The notes under the pieces: model-generated
Seen by the model: the letters and a program-made list of their open reading frames with translations, nothing else
The model's database searches: none
Told to the model about the DNA's origin: nothing
Shown here: positions 33,298-41,392 of the stretch, piece by piece
How positions within the stretch are numbered: the first letter of the stretch is position 1
How the letters are laid out: every line of letters begins with the position of its first letter
Assembly (NCBI RefSeq): GCF_014205135.1
Contig: NZ_JACHMY010000001.1
Span: 4,588,001 to 4,652,000 of the forward strand
Direction of reading: 5' to 3'
DNA: 64,000 bases
Origin: Kribbella italica
GTDB taxonomy: Bacteria; Actinomycetota; Actinomycetes; Propionibacteriales; Kribbellaceae
Position numbers and translations under genes: made by a program

Positions 33298-33440
33298 GCC
33301 CTGGTTGACGCCGGTGGTGCTGGATGAGTTCGGCCCATCGGCCTCTGGCCGCCGAAGGGGTCCGAACACTCGCGCGCGAGTGCCCAGGGGCGTCGGCAGG
33401 TAGATTGGCCGGGATTTTCGCCCATCGAGCTGGAGGATTC

Positions 33441-33761
33441 ATGCGCCCGATCGCCCTTGGTGCCCTGTCCCTGCTGGTCACGGCCGCCGCCGTCGCCCTG
33501 CCCGTCACGACCGCCCAGGCCGCCCCGGCCACCGTTGCCGCGGTCGACTGCGAGGTCTGGCGCTCGACCGGCGCGGGCCTGACCGGTTTCGGCCGGTGCG
33601 TGGAAGCCAACGGTCACCCGCGTTTCCAGATCAGAGTCCGTTGCGACAAGACCGGCGCCTACGTCCGGTCGCCCATCGTCCCCCTCCGCCAGACCACCTG
33701 GGCCACCTGCACGTCAGCCCAGGGCGGCGCCTCCGAAATCACCGTCATCGGCGTCGGCTGA
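33441..33761 (+). CDS. Small secreted protein with four cysteines
   Basis: 106-residue pre-protein with a Sec signal: MRP start, hydrophobic core LGALSLLVTAAAVALPV, and likely cleavage after AQA near residue 28. The mature part is about 78 residues with four Cys (VDCEVW, GRCVE, RVRCDK, ATCTS), probably two disulfides, and many Thr/Arg residues. GGAGG is well placed before the ATG, and a TAGATT hexamer at 33401 would give a leader of about 28 nt. I do not recognise the family. Confidence 0.78.
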   Translation: MRPIALGALSLLVTAAAVALPVTTAQAAPATVAAVDCEVWRSTGAGLTGFGRCVEANGHPRFQIRVRCDKTGAYVRSPIVPLRQTTWATCTSAQGGASEITVIGVG

Positions 33762-33766
33762 CCCCA

Positions 33767-33805
33767 GGCCGCCCTCGCCGCCACCCCCGGCGAGCGAGGG
33801 CGGCC
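33767..33805 (+). terminator. Hairpin between secreted protein and DinB genes
   Basis: GGCCGCCCTC (33767-33776) pairs with GAGGGCGGCC (33796-33805) across 19 nt, with GCC/GGC pairs inside. It starts 5 bp after the stop and could serve both convergent genes. Confidence 0.6.
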
Positions 33806-33864
33806 CACCTCAGAACCGCACCAGCAAACCCGCTCCACCGCCAGGCCGGTGCGTCGAGGGTTGC

Positions 33865-34392
33865 TCAGCCCATCGACTTCTGACCGTCGATCGTCTCGCG
33901 GATGATGTCCGCGTGGCCGGCGTGCTGGGCGGTCTCGGCGACGATGTGCAGGAACACCCGGCGTACCGACCAGAAGACACCCGCCGGCTGCCACGGCGCG
34001 GTCGGGAGCTCGTGGCTCGCGTCGAGATCGAGGATCTTCACCAGCTCGTCGGTCTCGGCCGCGACCTTCTCGTACTCCGCCAGTACGCCGGCCAGCGTCT
34101 CCCCTTCAGCCAGCCGGAACTTGTTCTCCCACTCGGCCACGAACTCCGGCGTGTACTCGACGTCGGTCACGTCCTCGCCCTTGCCGTCGCGAGCGAAGTC
34201 GGCCCAGTGCTGCTCGACCGTGGTCACATGCTTGATCAGCCCGCCAACCGTCAGCGCGCTGACCGTGCTGCGGGTGTTCGCCTGCTCGTCGGTGAGCCCC
34301 TCGGCGGTGTGCCGCAAGAAGTAGCGGTGCTTCGCGAGGAAGTCGAGGATGTCGGCGCGCTCACCGGTCACGGTCTGCTCGTTTGTCGTCAT
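33865..34392 (-). CDS. DinB-fold protein (DUF664-like)
   Basis: Four-helix bundle of the DinB/YfiT superfamily, 175 residues. The metal-binding His pattern is visible: His in IKHVTTVEQHW and the C-terminal pair in AETAQHAGHADI. In actinobacteria such proteins are often mycothiol-dependent enzymes; the exact substrate is unknown. ATG 34392 is 6 nt after a TAGAGT hexamer. Confidence 0.88.
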   Translation of the reverse strand: MTTNEQTVTGERADILDFLAKHRYFLRHTAEGLTDEQANTRSTVSALTVGGLIKHVTTVEQHWADFARDGKGEDVTDVEYTPEFVAEWENKFRLAEGETLAGVLAEYEKVAAETDELVKILDLDASHELPTAPWQPAGVFWSVRRVFLHIVAETAQHAGHADIIRETIDGQKSMG

Positions 34393-34398
34393 ACGACA

Positions 34399-34404
34399 AC
34401 TCTA
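34399..34404 (-). promoter_or_regulatory. -10 hexamer, leaderless promoter of the DinB gene
   Basis: Minus-strand TAGAGT ends 6 nt before ATG 34392. Confidence 0.5.
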
Positions 34405-34465
34405 GAAGGAGTAGCGGCCAGTTCTTGACCTCTTCTCCGACCTCATTGATTGAGATCATCCGGGC

Positions 34466-35059
34466 ATGCCCGACGTACCCACGAGCTTCCGCCAGGACTG
34501 GACCCGCCTCTGGAACCTCGCCGAGCGACTGACCACGGCGCACCCGCACTCCGACGTGTTCAGCGACCCCGAAGACCCGTCGACGGTGCTCGGCTTCGCC
34601 GGCCTGTTCCTGGAGCCGCCCGACGACCCGGGTGACGGCTGGAGCGAGTACGTCAACAGCCCCCGCAACGCGATCACGTTCGGTTCGACCGGCGTCGACG
34701 GTGTCCACTTCTGCGCGCTCTTCGGCCCGGCCGACGCCCCGACCACCACGATCGTCCTCTGCGTCCCGCTGGCCGACGAGCCCAACCACGTCGTCGGCAC
34801 CAGCCTGGCCGAGTTCCTCGCCCTCGGCTGCCGGACGGGCTACCACCTCGACCCCCTCGCCTACGACTTCCGCGAGACGATGATCGAGGAACTGCAGGCC
34901 CAGCAACTCTCCGAGGAGCCCGAACGGGTCTTCCTCCTCGAAGCGCTCACCGAGGAGTTCAACCTGGGTCCATGGCCCGACGTCGCCCCTCGCCTCGCGG
35001 AGCTGAAGACCCAGTACGCCGCCGACATCGCGTGGACGCCGTACCCGACTTTGGGATAG
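34466..35059 (+). CDS. Protein of unknown function
   Basis: Acidic cytoplasmic protein of 197 residues that I do not recognise. It has alternating helix and strand segments, with GSTGVDGVHFCALFG and VVGTSLAEFLALGCRTGYH in the centre and a Leu/Glu-rich helix near residue 150. The pattern is loosely like SMI1/KNR4-type proteins, which include immunity proteins, but key signatures are not clear. No operon partner. Confidence 0.65.
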   Translation: MPDVPTSFRQDWTRLWNLAERLTTAHPHSDVFSDPEDPSTVLGFAGLFLEPPDDPGDGWSEYVNSPRNAITFGSTGVDGVHFCALFGPADAPTTTIVLCVPLADEPNHVVGTSLAEFLALGCRTGYHLDPLAYDFRETMIEELQAQQLSEEPERVFLLEALTEEFNLGPWPDVAPRLAELKTQYAADIAWTPYPTLG

Positions 35060-35106
35060 GGGCTGGGGGCTACTTGCGGCGGATGTAGCGGTACGCCGTC
35101 GGCGCC

Positions 35107-35112
35107 TACGTT
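35107..35112 (+). promoter_or_regulatory. -10 hexamer, leaderless promoter of the secreted hydrolase
   Basis: TACGTT ends 6 nt before ATG 35119. Confidence 0.5.
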
Positions 35113-35118
35113 CTGGGC

Positions 35119-36534
35119 ATGCGAATTGTTGGGGTGGTTGTTGCTGTGGGCATGGTTGCGGCGGGGTTGAGTGGGGGGACCGCGGCGGCTTCGGGTGGGA
35201 TCGAGTGGGAGGCGTGCGGGGCGGCGGGAGCCGTGGAGTGTGGCGTGTTGAAGGTGCCCCTGGACTGGGGGAGGCCGAGTGGGGCGACGACGGAGGTGTT
35301 TGTCTCGCGGGTGCCGGCGAAGGGGCGGAAGGTGGGAACACTGGTGTTCAACCCGGGTGGGCCGGGGTCGCCGGGTGGGTCGTTGTTCGAGAACGGGGTC
35401 GCGGATCGGTTGCTGCCGGAGTTGCGGGAGCGGTACGACCTGGTGAGCTTCGATCCTCGGGGCACGGGGAAGTCGAGTGATCTGGACTGCGGGCCGGTAC
35501 TGCGCGCCGGCGTACCGGTGTTCCCGAAGACCAAGCGCGAGTACGACGCGATGGTTGCCTCGAGCCGGGCCACGGGAAATGCGTGCCTCGAGCAACACGG
35601 CGAGCTGATGCGCAACCTCGACACCCGAACAGTCGCCCGCGACATGGATGCCCTACGCAACGGTCTTGGTGAAGCGAAGTTGAACTTCCTCGGCCTGTCG
35701 TACGGATCGTTCCTCGGTACGACGTACGCGCAACTGTTTCCGCGCCGGGTCGGCCGGATGGTGATCGACGGGATCCTCGATCACGCGCAGGGGTCGACGC
35801 GGCTGATGCTCGACGAGGCGAAGGTGATGGAGGACGGGTTCAACCGATTCGCCCGCTGGTGCTCGGCGGATGCCACGTGCGCCCTGCACGGGCAGGACGT
35901 CGGCGCGGTGTGGGACCGGCTGGTCGCGCGGGCCGACCGGCGGCCGATCCCGGTCGAAGGGCACGAACCGGTCGACGGCGACACGATCCGGATGGCGTTG
36001 CCGGATCTGCTGCCGAAGACCGACCTCGCCGGCGACGCCTGGGCCGAGCTCGCCGACGGGATCGCGCAGGCGGTCGGCGGCGATGCGTCGCTGTTCGCCG
36101 AGGTGAGCTACGTCGGCGGCAACGACACGGCGTACGCGGCGGTGTCGTGCATGGACTTCCCCGGCGAGCTCAGCGGGTACGCCGATGCGAGGGCGCGACT
36201 GGCCGCGGCGAAGCGGATCGCCCCACGCGTCGGCGCGGCCGTCGAGGGCTGGGCGATCGCGGCCGCGTGCTCCGGCTGGCCGATCCCGCCGAGCAACCCG
36301 TGGCAGCCGACGCCGGTCAAGGACGCGCCGCCCATCCTGATCACGTCGACCAGCGACGACCCATCGACGCCGGTCACCGGCGCCCGCGGCCTCGCCCGGC
36401 AGATCCGCGGCAGCCGGCTCGTGGTCGCGAACGCCTTCGGGCACACCGCGTTCTTCAACTCGCCGTGCGCGCGGGCGAAGATCACGGCGTACCTGCTGGA
36501 GGGGACGCTGCCGCCGAGGTACTCGACCTGCTGA
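35119..36534 (+). CDS. Secreted alpha/beta hydrolase, tripeptidyl-aminopeptidase-like
   Basis: Exported serine hydrolase of 471 residues. A Sec signal occupies residues 1-24. The oxyanion region is LVFNPGGPGSPGG, the nucleophile Ser194 lies in GLSYGSFLG, the acid is in TSTSDDPSTPV and the base His in AFGHTAFF. The C-terminal TAP-like domain marks the SlpD/tripeptidyl aminopeptidase group, which trims short peptides outside the cell. The first about 120 codons are much richer in G (GGG, TTG, GTG) than the rest, an abrupt change near 35480. TGA is followed 9 nt later by the next gene. Confidence 0.9.
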   Translation: MRIVGVVVAVGMVAAGLSGGTAAASGGIEWEACGAAGAVECGVLKVPLDWGRPSGATTEVFVSRVPAKGRKVGTLVFNPGGPGSPGGSLFENGVADRLLPELRERYDLVSFDPRGTGKSSDLDCGPVLRAGVPVFPKTKREYDAMVASSRATGNACLEQHGELMRNLDTRTVARDMDALRNGLGEAKLNFLGLSYGSFLGTTYAQLFPRRVGRMVIDGILDHAQGSTRLMLDEAKVMEDGFNRFARWCSADATCALHGQDVGAVWDRLVARADRRPIPVEGHEPVDGDTIRMALPDLLPKTDLAGDAWAELADGIAQAVGGDASLFAEVSYVGGNDTAYAAVSCMDFPGELSGYADARARLAAAKRIAPRVGAAVEGWAIAAACSGWPIPPSNPWQPTPVKDAPPILITSTSDDPSTPVTGARGLARQIRGSRLVVANAFGHTAFFNSPCARAKITAYLLEGTLPPRYSTC

Positions 36535-36543
36535 AATAGCCCG

Positions 36544-36858
36544 GTGCGCAAACTCGTGAGGGACCGGATGCCGGAGATCATTCGCGCGAAGGGCGAGGAG
36601 GCGATCGTCTACCGCGCCGAGCCCGACGAGTACCGGCGGCGGCTGCGCGACAAGCTGGTCGAGGAGGTCGACGAGTTCCTCAGCGAGGGCGAGGCCGAGC
36701 GCGAGGCGGCGCTGGAGGAACTGGCCGACGTACTGGAGGTCGTCCGTGCGCTGGCTGTCGACCTCGGCTCGAGCGCGGAGGAGATCGAGCGGATCCGCTC
36801 GACGAAGGCAGCGGAACGCGGTGCCTTCGCCGAGCGGGTCATCTGGTCGGACAAGTGA
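36544..36858 (+). CDS. MazG-like/PRA-PH-like nucleoside triphosphate pyrophosphohydrolase
   Basis: All-helical protein of 104 residues. The opening KLVRDRMPEII and the acidic motif EEVDEFL with EELADVLEVV (E-E-x-x-D and E-x-x-D) match the small MazG-superfamily enzymes (COG4997 type) that hydrolyse non-canonical NTPs to NMP and pyrophosphate. The GTG start lies 9 nt after the stop of the hydrolase gene, so it is probably the second gene of that transcript. Confidence 0.85.
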   Translation: MRKLVRDRMPEIIRAKGEEAIVYRAEPDEYRRRLRDKLVEEVDEFLSEGEAEREAALEELADVLEVVRALAVDLGSSAEEIERIRSTKAAERGAFAERVIWSDK

Positions 36859-36886
36859 GCTGAGGTGTGCGCCTCCGCCAACGGCA

Positions 36887-38107
36887 TCAGAGTTCGGAGT
36901 CGCGGATCGCTTTGGCCGTCGCGGCAGTGACCGCGGCCAGCAGGCACACGACGGCGCATCCGGCGAAGAAGACGCCTGTTCCCCAAGCAGCCGCGACCAG
37001 GCCGGTGACCGGGTAGAGCAGGGGGCTCAGGCCGAGGGTGCACAGGGACGTCACCGCGCCGACCCTGCCGAGGTACCGAGGTTCGGTCGTGCGTTGGAGC
37101 AGGGCGTTGCCGATAGCCATCGCCGCGCCGCTGATCGCACCGAGCGCGGCGGAACCGGCGATCAGGGCGCCGGCCGTGGTCACCTGGCCCAGGGCGCCGA
37201 CCAGTACGGCGGTCGCGGTCAGGGTGCCCGCGAGCGCGACCCCCGCTCGCGGGACGCGAGCCAGAACGGTGAGCAGAATTCCGCTGACTGCACCTCCGAT
37301 GCTGAACACGCTCAGGGCCCAGCCGAGGATGGCCGGACCCCAATGCCGTTCCGCGGTCAGTAGGACCAGACCGATTCCGACCGGACCGCTGAAGCACAGC
37401 TCGCTCAGCGCGACGACCACGACGAGACGAGCCAGTGGCCGGTTTCGTCGTAGGTACCGCAGCCCGTCCCGGAGGTCGTCCAACGGTGAGCCGGTCGATG
37501 GCTCGGCGGTCTGTCCCCGGTTCAGGCGGACGGCAAGGAGGAGACCGAAGGACAAGCTGAACAGCAGCCCGGCCAGACCGAAGCCCGCGGCGACTCCGGC
37601 GGCAGTCAACACGATCGCGGCGATCATCGGACCGACCGCATTGCTGACCCGGACCGCCAGGACCCGCAGTCCCTGCACCCGGCCGAGTTGTCCTGGATCG
37701 GTGAGCCGGCCCGCCAAGGCCCCCACGGCAGGCATGAACAGCGCGTCGATCACGCCGAAGACCAGCGCTACGGCGTACAGCATCGGCAGCCCGCCCCCGG
37801 TGAACTGCATCAGCGCGGCAGCGCCGACGATGAGCACGCAGCGGGCGAAGTCGCTGCCGATCACCACTCGGCGCGGTCCGTACCGGTCGGCGATCACTCC
37901 GCCGACCAGCATCAGCAGCGCCCGAGGAATGGCTCCGACGGCCAGTACGGCGCCGACCTGAGCCGGCCCGGCAAGGCGGGTCACCGCCCAGGACAGGGTC
38001 AGAAAGAAGACGACGTCACCGCTGACTGATGCGGTGTAGGCCGTCGCCCAGCGCAGGACGTTGCTGTCCCGGTAGGCAGCCGGGTGCGTCGTGCCGCTAC
38101 GCGTCAT
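36887..38107 (-). CDS. Major facilitator superfamily transporter (12 TM)
   Basis: Exporter-type MFS protein of 406 residues with about 12 helices. GGVIADRYGPRRV is motif A, and the DALFMPAVGALAGRL loop is typical of the MFS_3/enterobactin-exporter-like branch. Its ATG lies 11 nt inside the 3' end of the ArsR-type gene (38097-38672), so the two are strongly coupled and the pump is probably controlled by that regulator. Substrate unknown. Confidence 0.9.
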   Translation of the reverse strand: MTRSGTTHPAAYRDSNVLRWATAYTASVSGDVVFFLTLSWAVTRLAGPAQVGAVLAVGAIPRALLMLVGGVIADRYGPRRVVIGSDFARCVLIVGAAALMQFTGGGLPMLYAVALVFGVIDALFMPAVGALAGRLTDPGQLGRVQGLRVLAVRVSNAVGPMIAAIVLTAAGVAAGFGLAGLLFSLSFGLLLAVRLNRGQTAEPSTGSPLDDLRDGLRYLRRNRPLARLVVVVALSELCFSGPVGIGLVLLTAERHWGPAILGWALSVFSIGGAVSGILLTVLARVPRAGVALAGTLTATAVLVGALGQVTTAGALIAGSAALGAISGAAMAIGNALLQRTTEPRYLGRVGAVTSLCTLGLSPLLYPVTGLVAAAWGTGVFFAGCAVVCLLAAVTAATAKAIRDSEL

Positions 38108-38672
38108 CGTCCGGCTCGAGTAGTGGAAACCCGTGCAGCTGAAGGGCTACTGGCGTTCCAGCTTCGTCGTCGTGGCGGCGGTGCTTCTCGACGACCGCAG
38201 CCAGCTCTGACTTCAGTTCGTTGAGTTCGGCCGGGGTCAATCGCAGCGTGTAGTTGCTGAACGTCGACGCCTCGTACCACTCGTCGGGCAGCAGCGGCGC
38301 GGTGTATGCCAACCGTCGCAACTGCTCGCTGTACGCGAGCAGAACCGCATGCAGGTATCCGCGGCTGTCCTCTCGCTCGCCAGGACCACCGCTTGCAGGA
38401 TCGTGAATCGATGACCGATGCCGAGCCTGCCACCAGCGGTCGCGCCTGGTCCCACGCTGGGTGTCCTCTTCGATCAGACCCCCGTCTGCCAGCTGCCGCA
38501 GGTGGTAACTCGCTGCGCCAGAGTCGATCTCGTAGTGCTCCGCGAGCTGTCGCGCCGTCGCAGGACCACGCTGCCGCAGGTGCTCCAGCAAAGTCAGTCG
38601 CATCGGGTGAGCGAGGACCCGCAGTGCGGCCACATCCAGGACGATGTCGCCCGCCGGCGTCTGATCATTCAT
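38097..38672 (-). CDS. ArsR-like (HTH_20) transcriptional regulator
   Basis: Regulator of 191 residues. The winged-helix domain spans residues 10-80 (LAHPMRLTLLEHLRQRGPAT, then ARQLAEHYEIDSGAASYHLR) with wing TQRGTRRDRWW. The C-terminal half is helical with many Leu and Glu and probably forms the dimer. No metal-binding cysteines are present, so it is not a classical metal sensor. It heads a two-gene operon with the MFS pump. ATG 38672 is fixed by a TAGGCT hexamer 7 nt upstream. Confidence 0.88.
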   Translation of the reverse strand: MNDQTPAGDIVLDVAALRVLAHPMRLTLLEHLRQRGPATARQLAEHYEIDSGAASYHLRQLADGGLIEEDTQRGTRRDRWWQARHRSSIHDPASGGPGEREDSRGYLHAVLLAYSEQLRRLAYTAPLLPDEWYEASTFSNYTLRLTPAELNELKSELAAVVEKHRRHDDEAGTPVALQLHGFPLLEPDDDA

Positions 38673-38679
38673 GGGCCCC

Positions 38680-38685
38680 AGCCTA
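38680..38685 (-). promoter_or_regulatory. -10 hexamer, leaderless promoter of the ArsR/MFS operon
   Basis: Minus-strand TAGGCT ends 7 nt before ATG 38672. The AT-rich GAAGAATTCTTCGCGAAGAGATCTTC stretch just upstream (38691-38716) holds the palindrome GAAGAATTCTTC, a candidate operator. Confidence 0.55.
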
Positions 38686-38832
38686 ACCCAGAAGAATTCT
38701 TCGCGAAGAGATCTTCTGGTTTTGATAATCTCTAGCGGTCGCGCTGGTACGGTCGCATCTCGTACGGACTGAAACCGTTCGGTTACGGCCCGTCGCCGAG
38801 GCGTGGGAACGGTCGGCTGGCATCCTCTGCGG

Positions 38833-39255
38833 ATGGTGATCGAGCGGCGTAGTCCGTGGTGGCGGGGGTCGGTGAGTTCGGATCTCGCGGAGTTCCTGGT
38901 GGCCTTCTCGCACGGGCAGGTGAGCGAGATCGTGCCGGCCCGGTGCGACGGGTGCGGGGACTCGGTGTTCGTGGTCGGGATCGACGACGACAACGGGTAC
39001 GCCGTACGACGTTGCGCCGGCTGCGACCGGCCCTGGGTGATGCTCGCTGGGACCGACTGGGCCGAGGTCCAGCGGGCGGTCTGCCCGTGCGGCGGCGAGC
39101 TGTTCGAGGTCGCGGCAGGGTTCACCGAGCGCGTGGACGGCGAGCTCGGTTGGGTCTACCTCGCGCTGCGTTGCACCACCGACGACGCCCTCGGCCTGTA
39201 CGGCGACTGGCGGATCACCGCCCGCCCGACGCGCAAGCTCCTCGACCTGGTCTGA
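38833..39255 (+). CDS. Small protein with zinc-ribbon-like CxxC pairs
   Basis: 140-residue protein with six cysteines in three closely spaced pairs: RCDGCGD, RRCAGCD and VCPCGGE, plus an isolated Cys near the C-terminus. The first two pairs are well placed to bind one zinc ion. The rest is a mixed alpha/beta domain with many Trp and Asp. No recognised family. A GTG 30 nt upstream is an alternative start. Confidence 0.65.
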   Translation: MVIERRSPWWRGSVSSDLAEFLVAFSHGQVSEIVPARCDGCGDSVFVVGIDDDNGYAVRRCAGCDRPWVMLAGTDWAEVQRAVCPCGGELFEVAAGFTERVDGELGWVYLALRCTTDDALGLYGDWRITARPTRKLLDLV

Positions 39256-39309
39256 AAACCGGGGGTGCCGCCTGGCAGGATCGCCGCAATCGAAGTCGAG
39301 GAGGGCGAG

Positions 39310-39711
39310 ATGGCATTGCGGTGGTACTCCGTGGTGGTGGACTGTGCCGACGTGAAGGCGCAGGCGGCGTGGTGGGCCGAGGCGCTGGACTGGCGCCTGA
39401 TCATCGAGACCGACGACGAGTGCGTGATCATCCCGTCGTGGGTGGACGAGCAGGCGATGCGGGAGACGCCGTGGGAGCGGGTCGGGCCGGGCATCGTGTT
39501 CGTGCCGGTTCCGGAGGGCAAGGCGGTGAAGAACCGGCTGCACCTGGACTTCGCGCCGCACACAAGCCAGGACCGCGACGCCGAGATCGCCCGGCTGTTG
39601 GGGCTGGGCGCCCGCCGCGTCGACGTCGGCCAGCCGGACGGCCCGAGCTGGACCGTCCTGGCCGACCCCGAGGGCAACGAGTTCTGCGTCCTCAGCTCCC
39701 GGGACAGCTGA
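39310..39711 (+). CDS. VOC/glyoxalase-like domain protein
   Basis: Vicinal-oxygen-chelate fold protein of 133 residues. The typical start MALRWYSVVVDCADVKAQAA leads to a first beta-alpha-beta-beta-beta unit, the central NRLHLDFAP and the closing WTVLADPEGNEFCVL. A GAGGAGGGCGAG ribosome site decides the start. Such proteins act as metal-dependent lyases, dioxygenases or antibiotic-binding proteins. No adjacent pathway. Its stop abuts the convergent fusion gene (39712). Confidence 0.85.
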   Translation: MALRWYSVVVDCADVKAQAAWWAEALDWRLIIETDDECVIIPSWVDEQAMRETPWERVGPGIVFVPVPEGKAVKNRLHLDFAPHTSQDRDAEIARLLGLGARRVDVGQPDGPSWTVLADPEGNEFCVLSSRDS

Positions 39712-40731
39712 TCATGCGGTGGTGATCTCGATCGGGATCGACGGCGCGAAGCCCTCGCAGGCCTTGGCGAGCCCGTCGACGGTCAGCTTCTCGGCGAACA
39801 GCTCGGGATCCGGCCGAAAGTGCACCGTCGTACCGGTCGTCGAAGCGGCCGGCAGCGACACCAACGGCCCGCGCGGTACGCCGTACTCGTAGCGGCGCGT
39901 CCAGCTGCCCTCGGTCCGGTGGTTGGTGTGGATCGCCCACGCGCTGAGCGCGACGACCACCGACATGCCGTTGCGTGGGCGGCCGTCGGGCAGGAGCTGC
40001 GCCGACGGATCGCCGAAGAAGCGCAGGTCGCGCGTCGCCATGATCGGCTTCACCATCGGTACGCCGTCGTCGTCGAAGCGGACGTGAGTGCCACGGCCGT
40101 CGTCCGAGACCTCGATCGAGCCGTCGTCGTGGAGTACGACGCGCGCCCGCGTCGCCGTACCGCCGACGCCCTCGTCGACCGGATACGCGATCGCCTCCAG
40201 CGCCAGGTGCAGCAGGTCGCCGTACTGGCCCGGATCCGCGCGGACCGCGTCGATGTGCGCGGCATCGGCCACGGAGAGCCAGCTGTGCGAGCTCAGCCGC
40301 AGATCGACGAACGGAATCGTGTCCCCCGGCAGCACGTACCGGTCGATCTCCACGAACCCGTGCCGCTGCGCGAAGTGCAGCCCCTCGGCGTTGCTCGCGA
40401 GCACGATCGTCTCGACGTCCGTCGCGCCCAGCGACTCGGCCGTCGCGAGCCCGCGGCGGTACAGCTGCTCGCCGTACCCACGCTGCCGGTACGCCGGAAG
40501 TACGCGCGCGATCACCGTCACGGCCGGCGAGTCCTCCGGCGGCCGCACCGTCGAGCACCCGACCGCGACGTCGTCGGCGTACAGGACCTCGAGATGGTTG
40601 CGCCCGGCCCGTTCCCGGACGTCGTCGGTGGACAACGGCGCCGTCGGGATGATCGCGTTGTGCACCTCCCGCCAGTCCTCGACCAGCCGGTCGTCCCCCG
40701 CCTCCACCACAACCATCCGCAGCTCACTCAC
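39712..40731 (-). CDS. GNAT acetyltransferase fused to a GyrB-like GHKL ATPase domain
   Basis: A 339-residue fusion. Residues about 5-135 are a GNAT domain: VIARVLPAYRQRGYGEQLYR holds the acetyl-CoA loop (RQRGYG) and VLASNAEGLHFAQRHGFVE the end of the fold. Residues about 160-335 follow the N-terminal ATPase of DNA gyrase B: HLALEAIAYPVDEG (GyrB EVVDNAIDEA), VSDDGRGTHV (QDDGRGIPT), GMSVVVALSAW (GVSVVNALS), YEYGVPRGPL (YEHGVPQAPL) and TGTTVHFRPDPELF (TGTMVRFWPSLETF). The catalytic Glu is kept (Glu179) but the Mg-binding Asn is replaced by Tyr183, and the Gly-rich lid is shortened. ATP may bind without normal turnover. GTG 40731 or ATG 40716 may start it. Confidence 0.75.
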   Translation of the reverse strand: MSELRMVVVEAGDDRLVEDWREVHNAIIPTAPLSTDDVRERAGRNHLEVLYADDVAVGCSTVRPPEDSPAVTVIARVLPAYRQRGYGEQLYRRGLATAESLGATDVETIVLASNAEGLHFAQRHGFVEIDRYVLPGDTIPFVDLRLSSHSWLSVADAAHIDAVRADPGQYGDLLHLALEAIAYPVDEGVGGTATRARVVLHDDGSIEVSDDGRGTHVRFDDDGVPMVKPIMATRDLRFFGDPSAQLLPDGRPRNGMSVVVALSAWAIHTNHRTEGSWTRRYEYGVPRGPLVSLPAASTTGTTVHFRPDPELFAEKLTVDGLAKACEGFAPSIPIEITTA

Positions 40732-40816
40732 CCGCCCACCCAACCCGCCCCCACTCCCCAGGTCAAGGAGCCGTACGTCGAAAAGCTGCGGACCCATTTC
40801 ACGAAATGATGACCCC

Positions 40817-41392
40817 ATGACCATCGCGACGCACGAGCTGCTGCCCGGGGCAACCGATCCGCCACTCGGCCGGGTGGTGTTCCTGAACGGGACCTCCAGC
40901 TCCGGTAAATCGACGGTCGCGGAGGAGCTCCTGCGCACGCTCGACGGACCGTGGTACCACCTCGCGGTCGACCACTTCCACCGTGCGCGCTCGCGGCACG
41001 ACTGGACGGACGAGGAGTTCCTGCCGATCTTCCAGCGCACCGTCCTCGGCTTCCACCGGGTGGTCGCAGGGATGGCGTCAGCGGGCAACGACGTCGTCGT
41101 CGACCACATCCTCGGCGAACGCTGGCGCCTGGCCGACTGCCTGGAGGTCTTCGCCGGTTTCCCGGTCTACTTCGTCGGCGTCCACTGCGCCCTCCCCGAG
41201 CTGGAACGCCGTGAACGAGCCCGAGGCAACCGAACCATCGGCCGCGCCGCGCTGCAGTTCCCGCAGGTACACCAGGCGATGCAGTACGACGTCGAGGTCC
41301 ACACCGACGAGCAGACACCCACCGAGTGCGCGACCCAGATCATCCACCAACTGCACACCCCACCCACCGCGTTCAGCTCGCGAAGTCGATGA
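40817..41392 (+). CDS. Chloramphenicol-phosphotransferase-like kinase
   Basis: P-loop kinase of 191 residues in the CPT family. Walker A is LNGTSSSGKSTVA near residue 25. The catalytic Asp is in LAVDHFHR, and VVVDHILGE and FVGVHC lead to the lid ERRERARGNR. The prototype inactivates chloramphenicol by phosphorylation, but most relatives have unknown substrates. It overlaps the convergent APH gene by 20 bp at its 3' end. Confidence 0.85.
   Translation: MTIATHELLPGATDPPLGRVVFLNGTSSSGKSTVAEELLRTLDGPWYHLAVDHFHRARSRHDWTDEEFLPIFQRTVLGFHRVVAGMASAGNDVVVDHILGERWRLADCLEVFAGFPVYFVGVHCALPELERRERARGNRTIGRAALQFPQVHQAMQYDVEVHTDEQTPTECATQIIHQLHTPPTAFSSRSR

Noticed and set aside
32420..33610. Long Arg/Pro-rich open frame across the 18-bp repeat and the phosphatase gene
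   Set aside because: It is an out-of-frame shadow of the phosphatase gene extended by the repeat; amino-acid composition is not protein-like.
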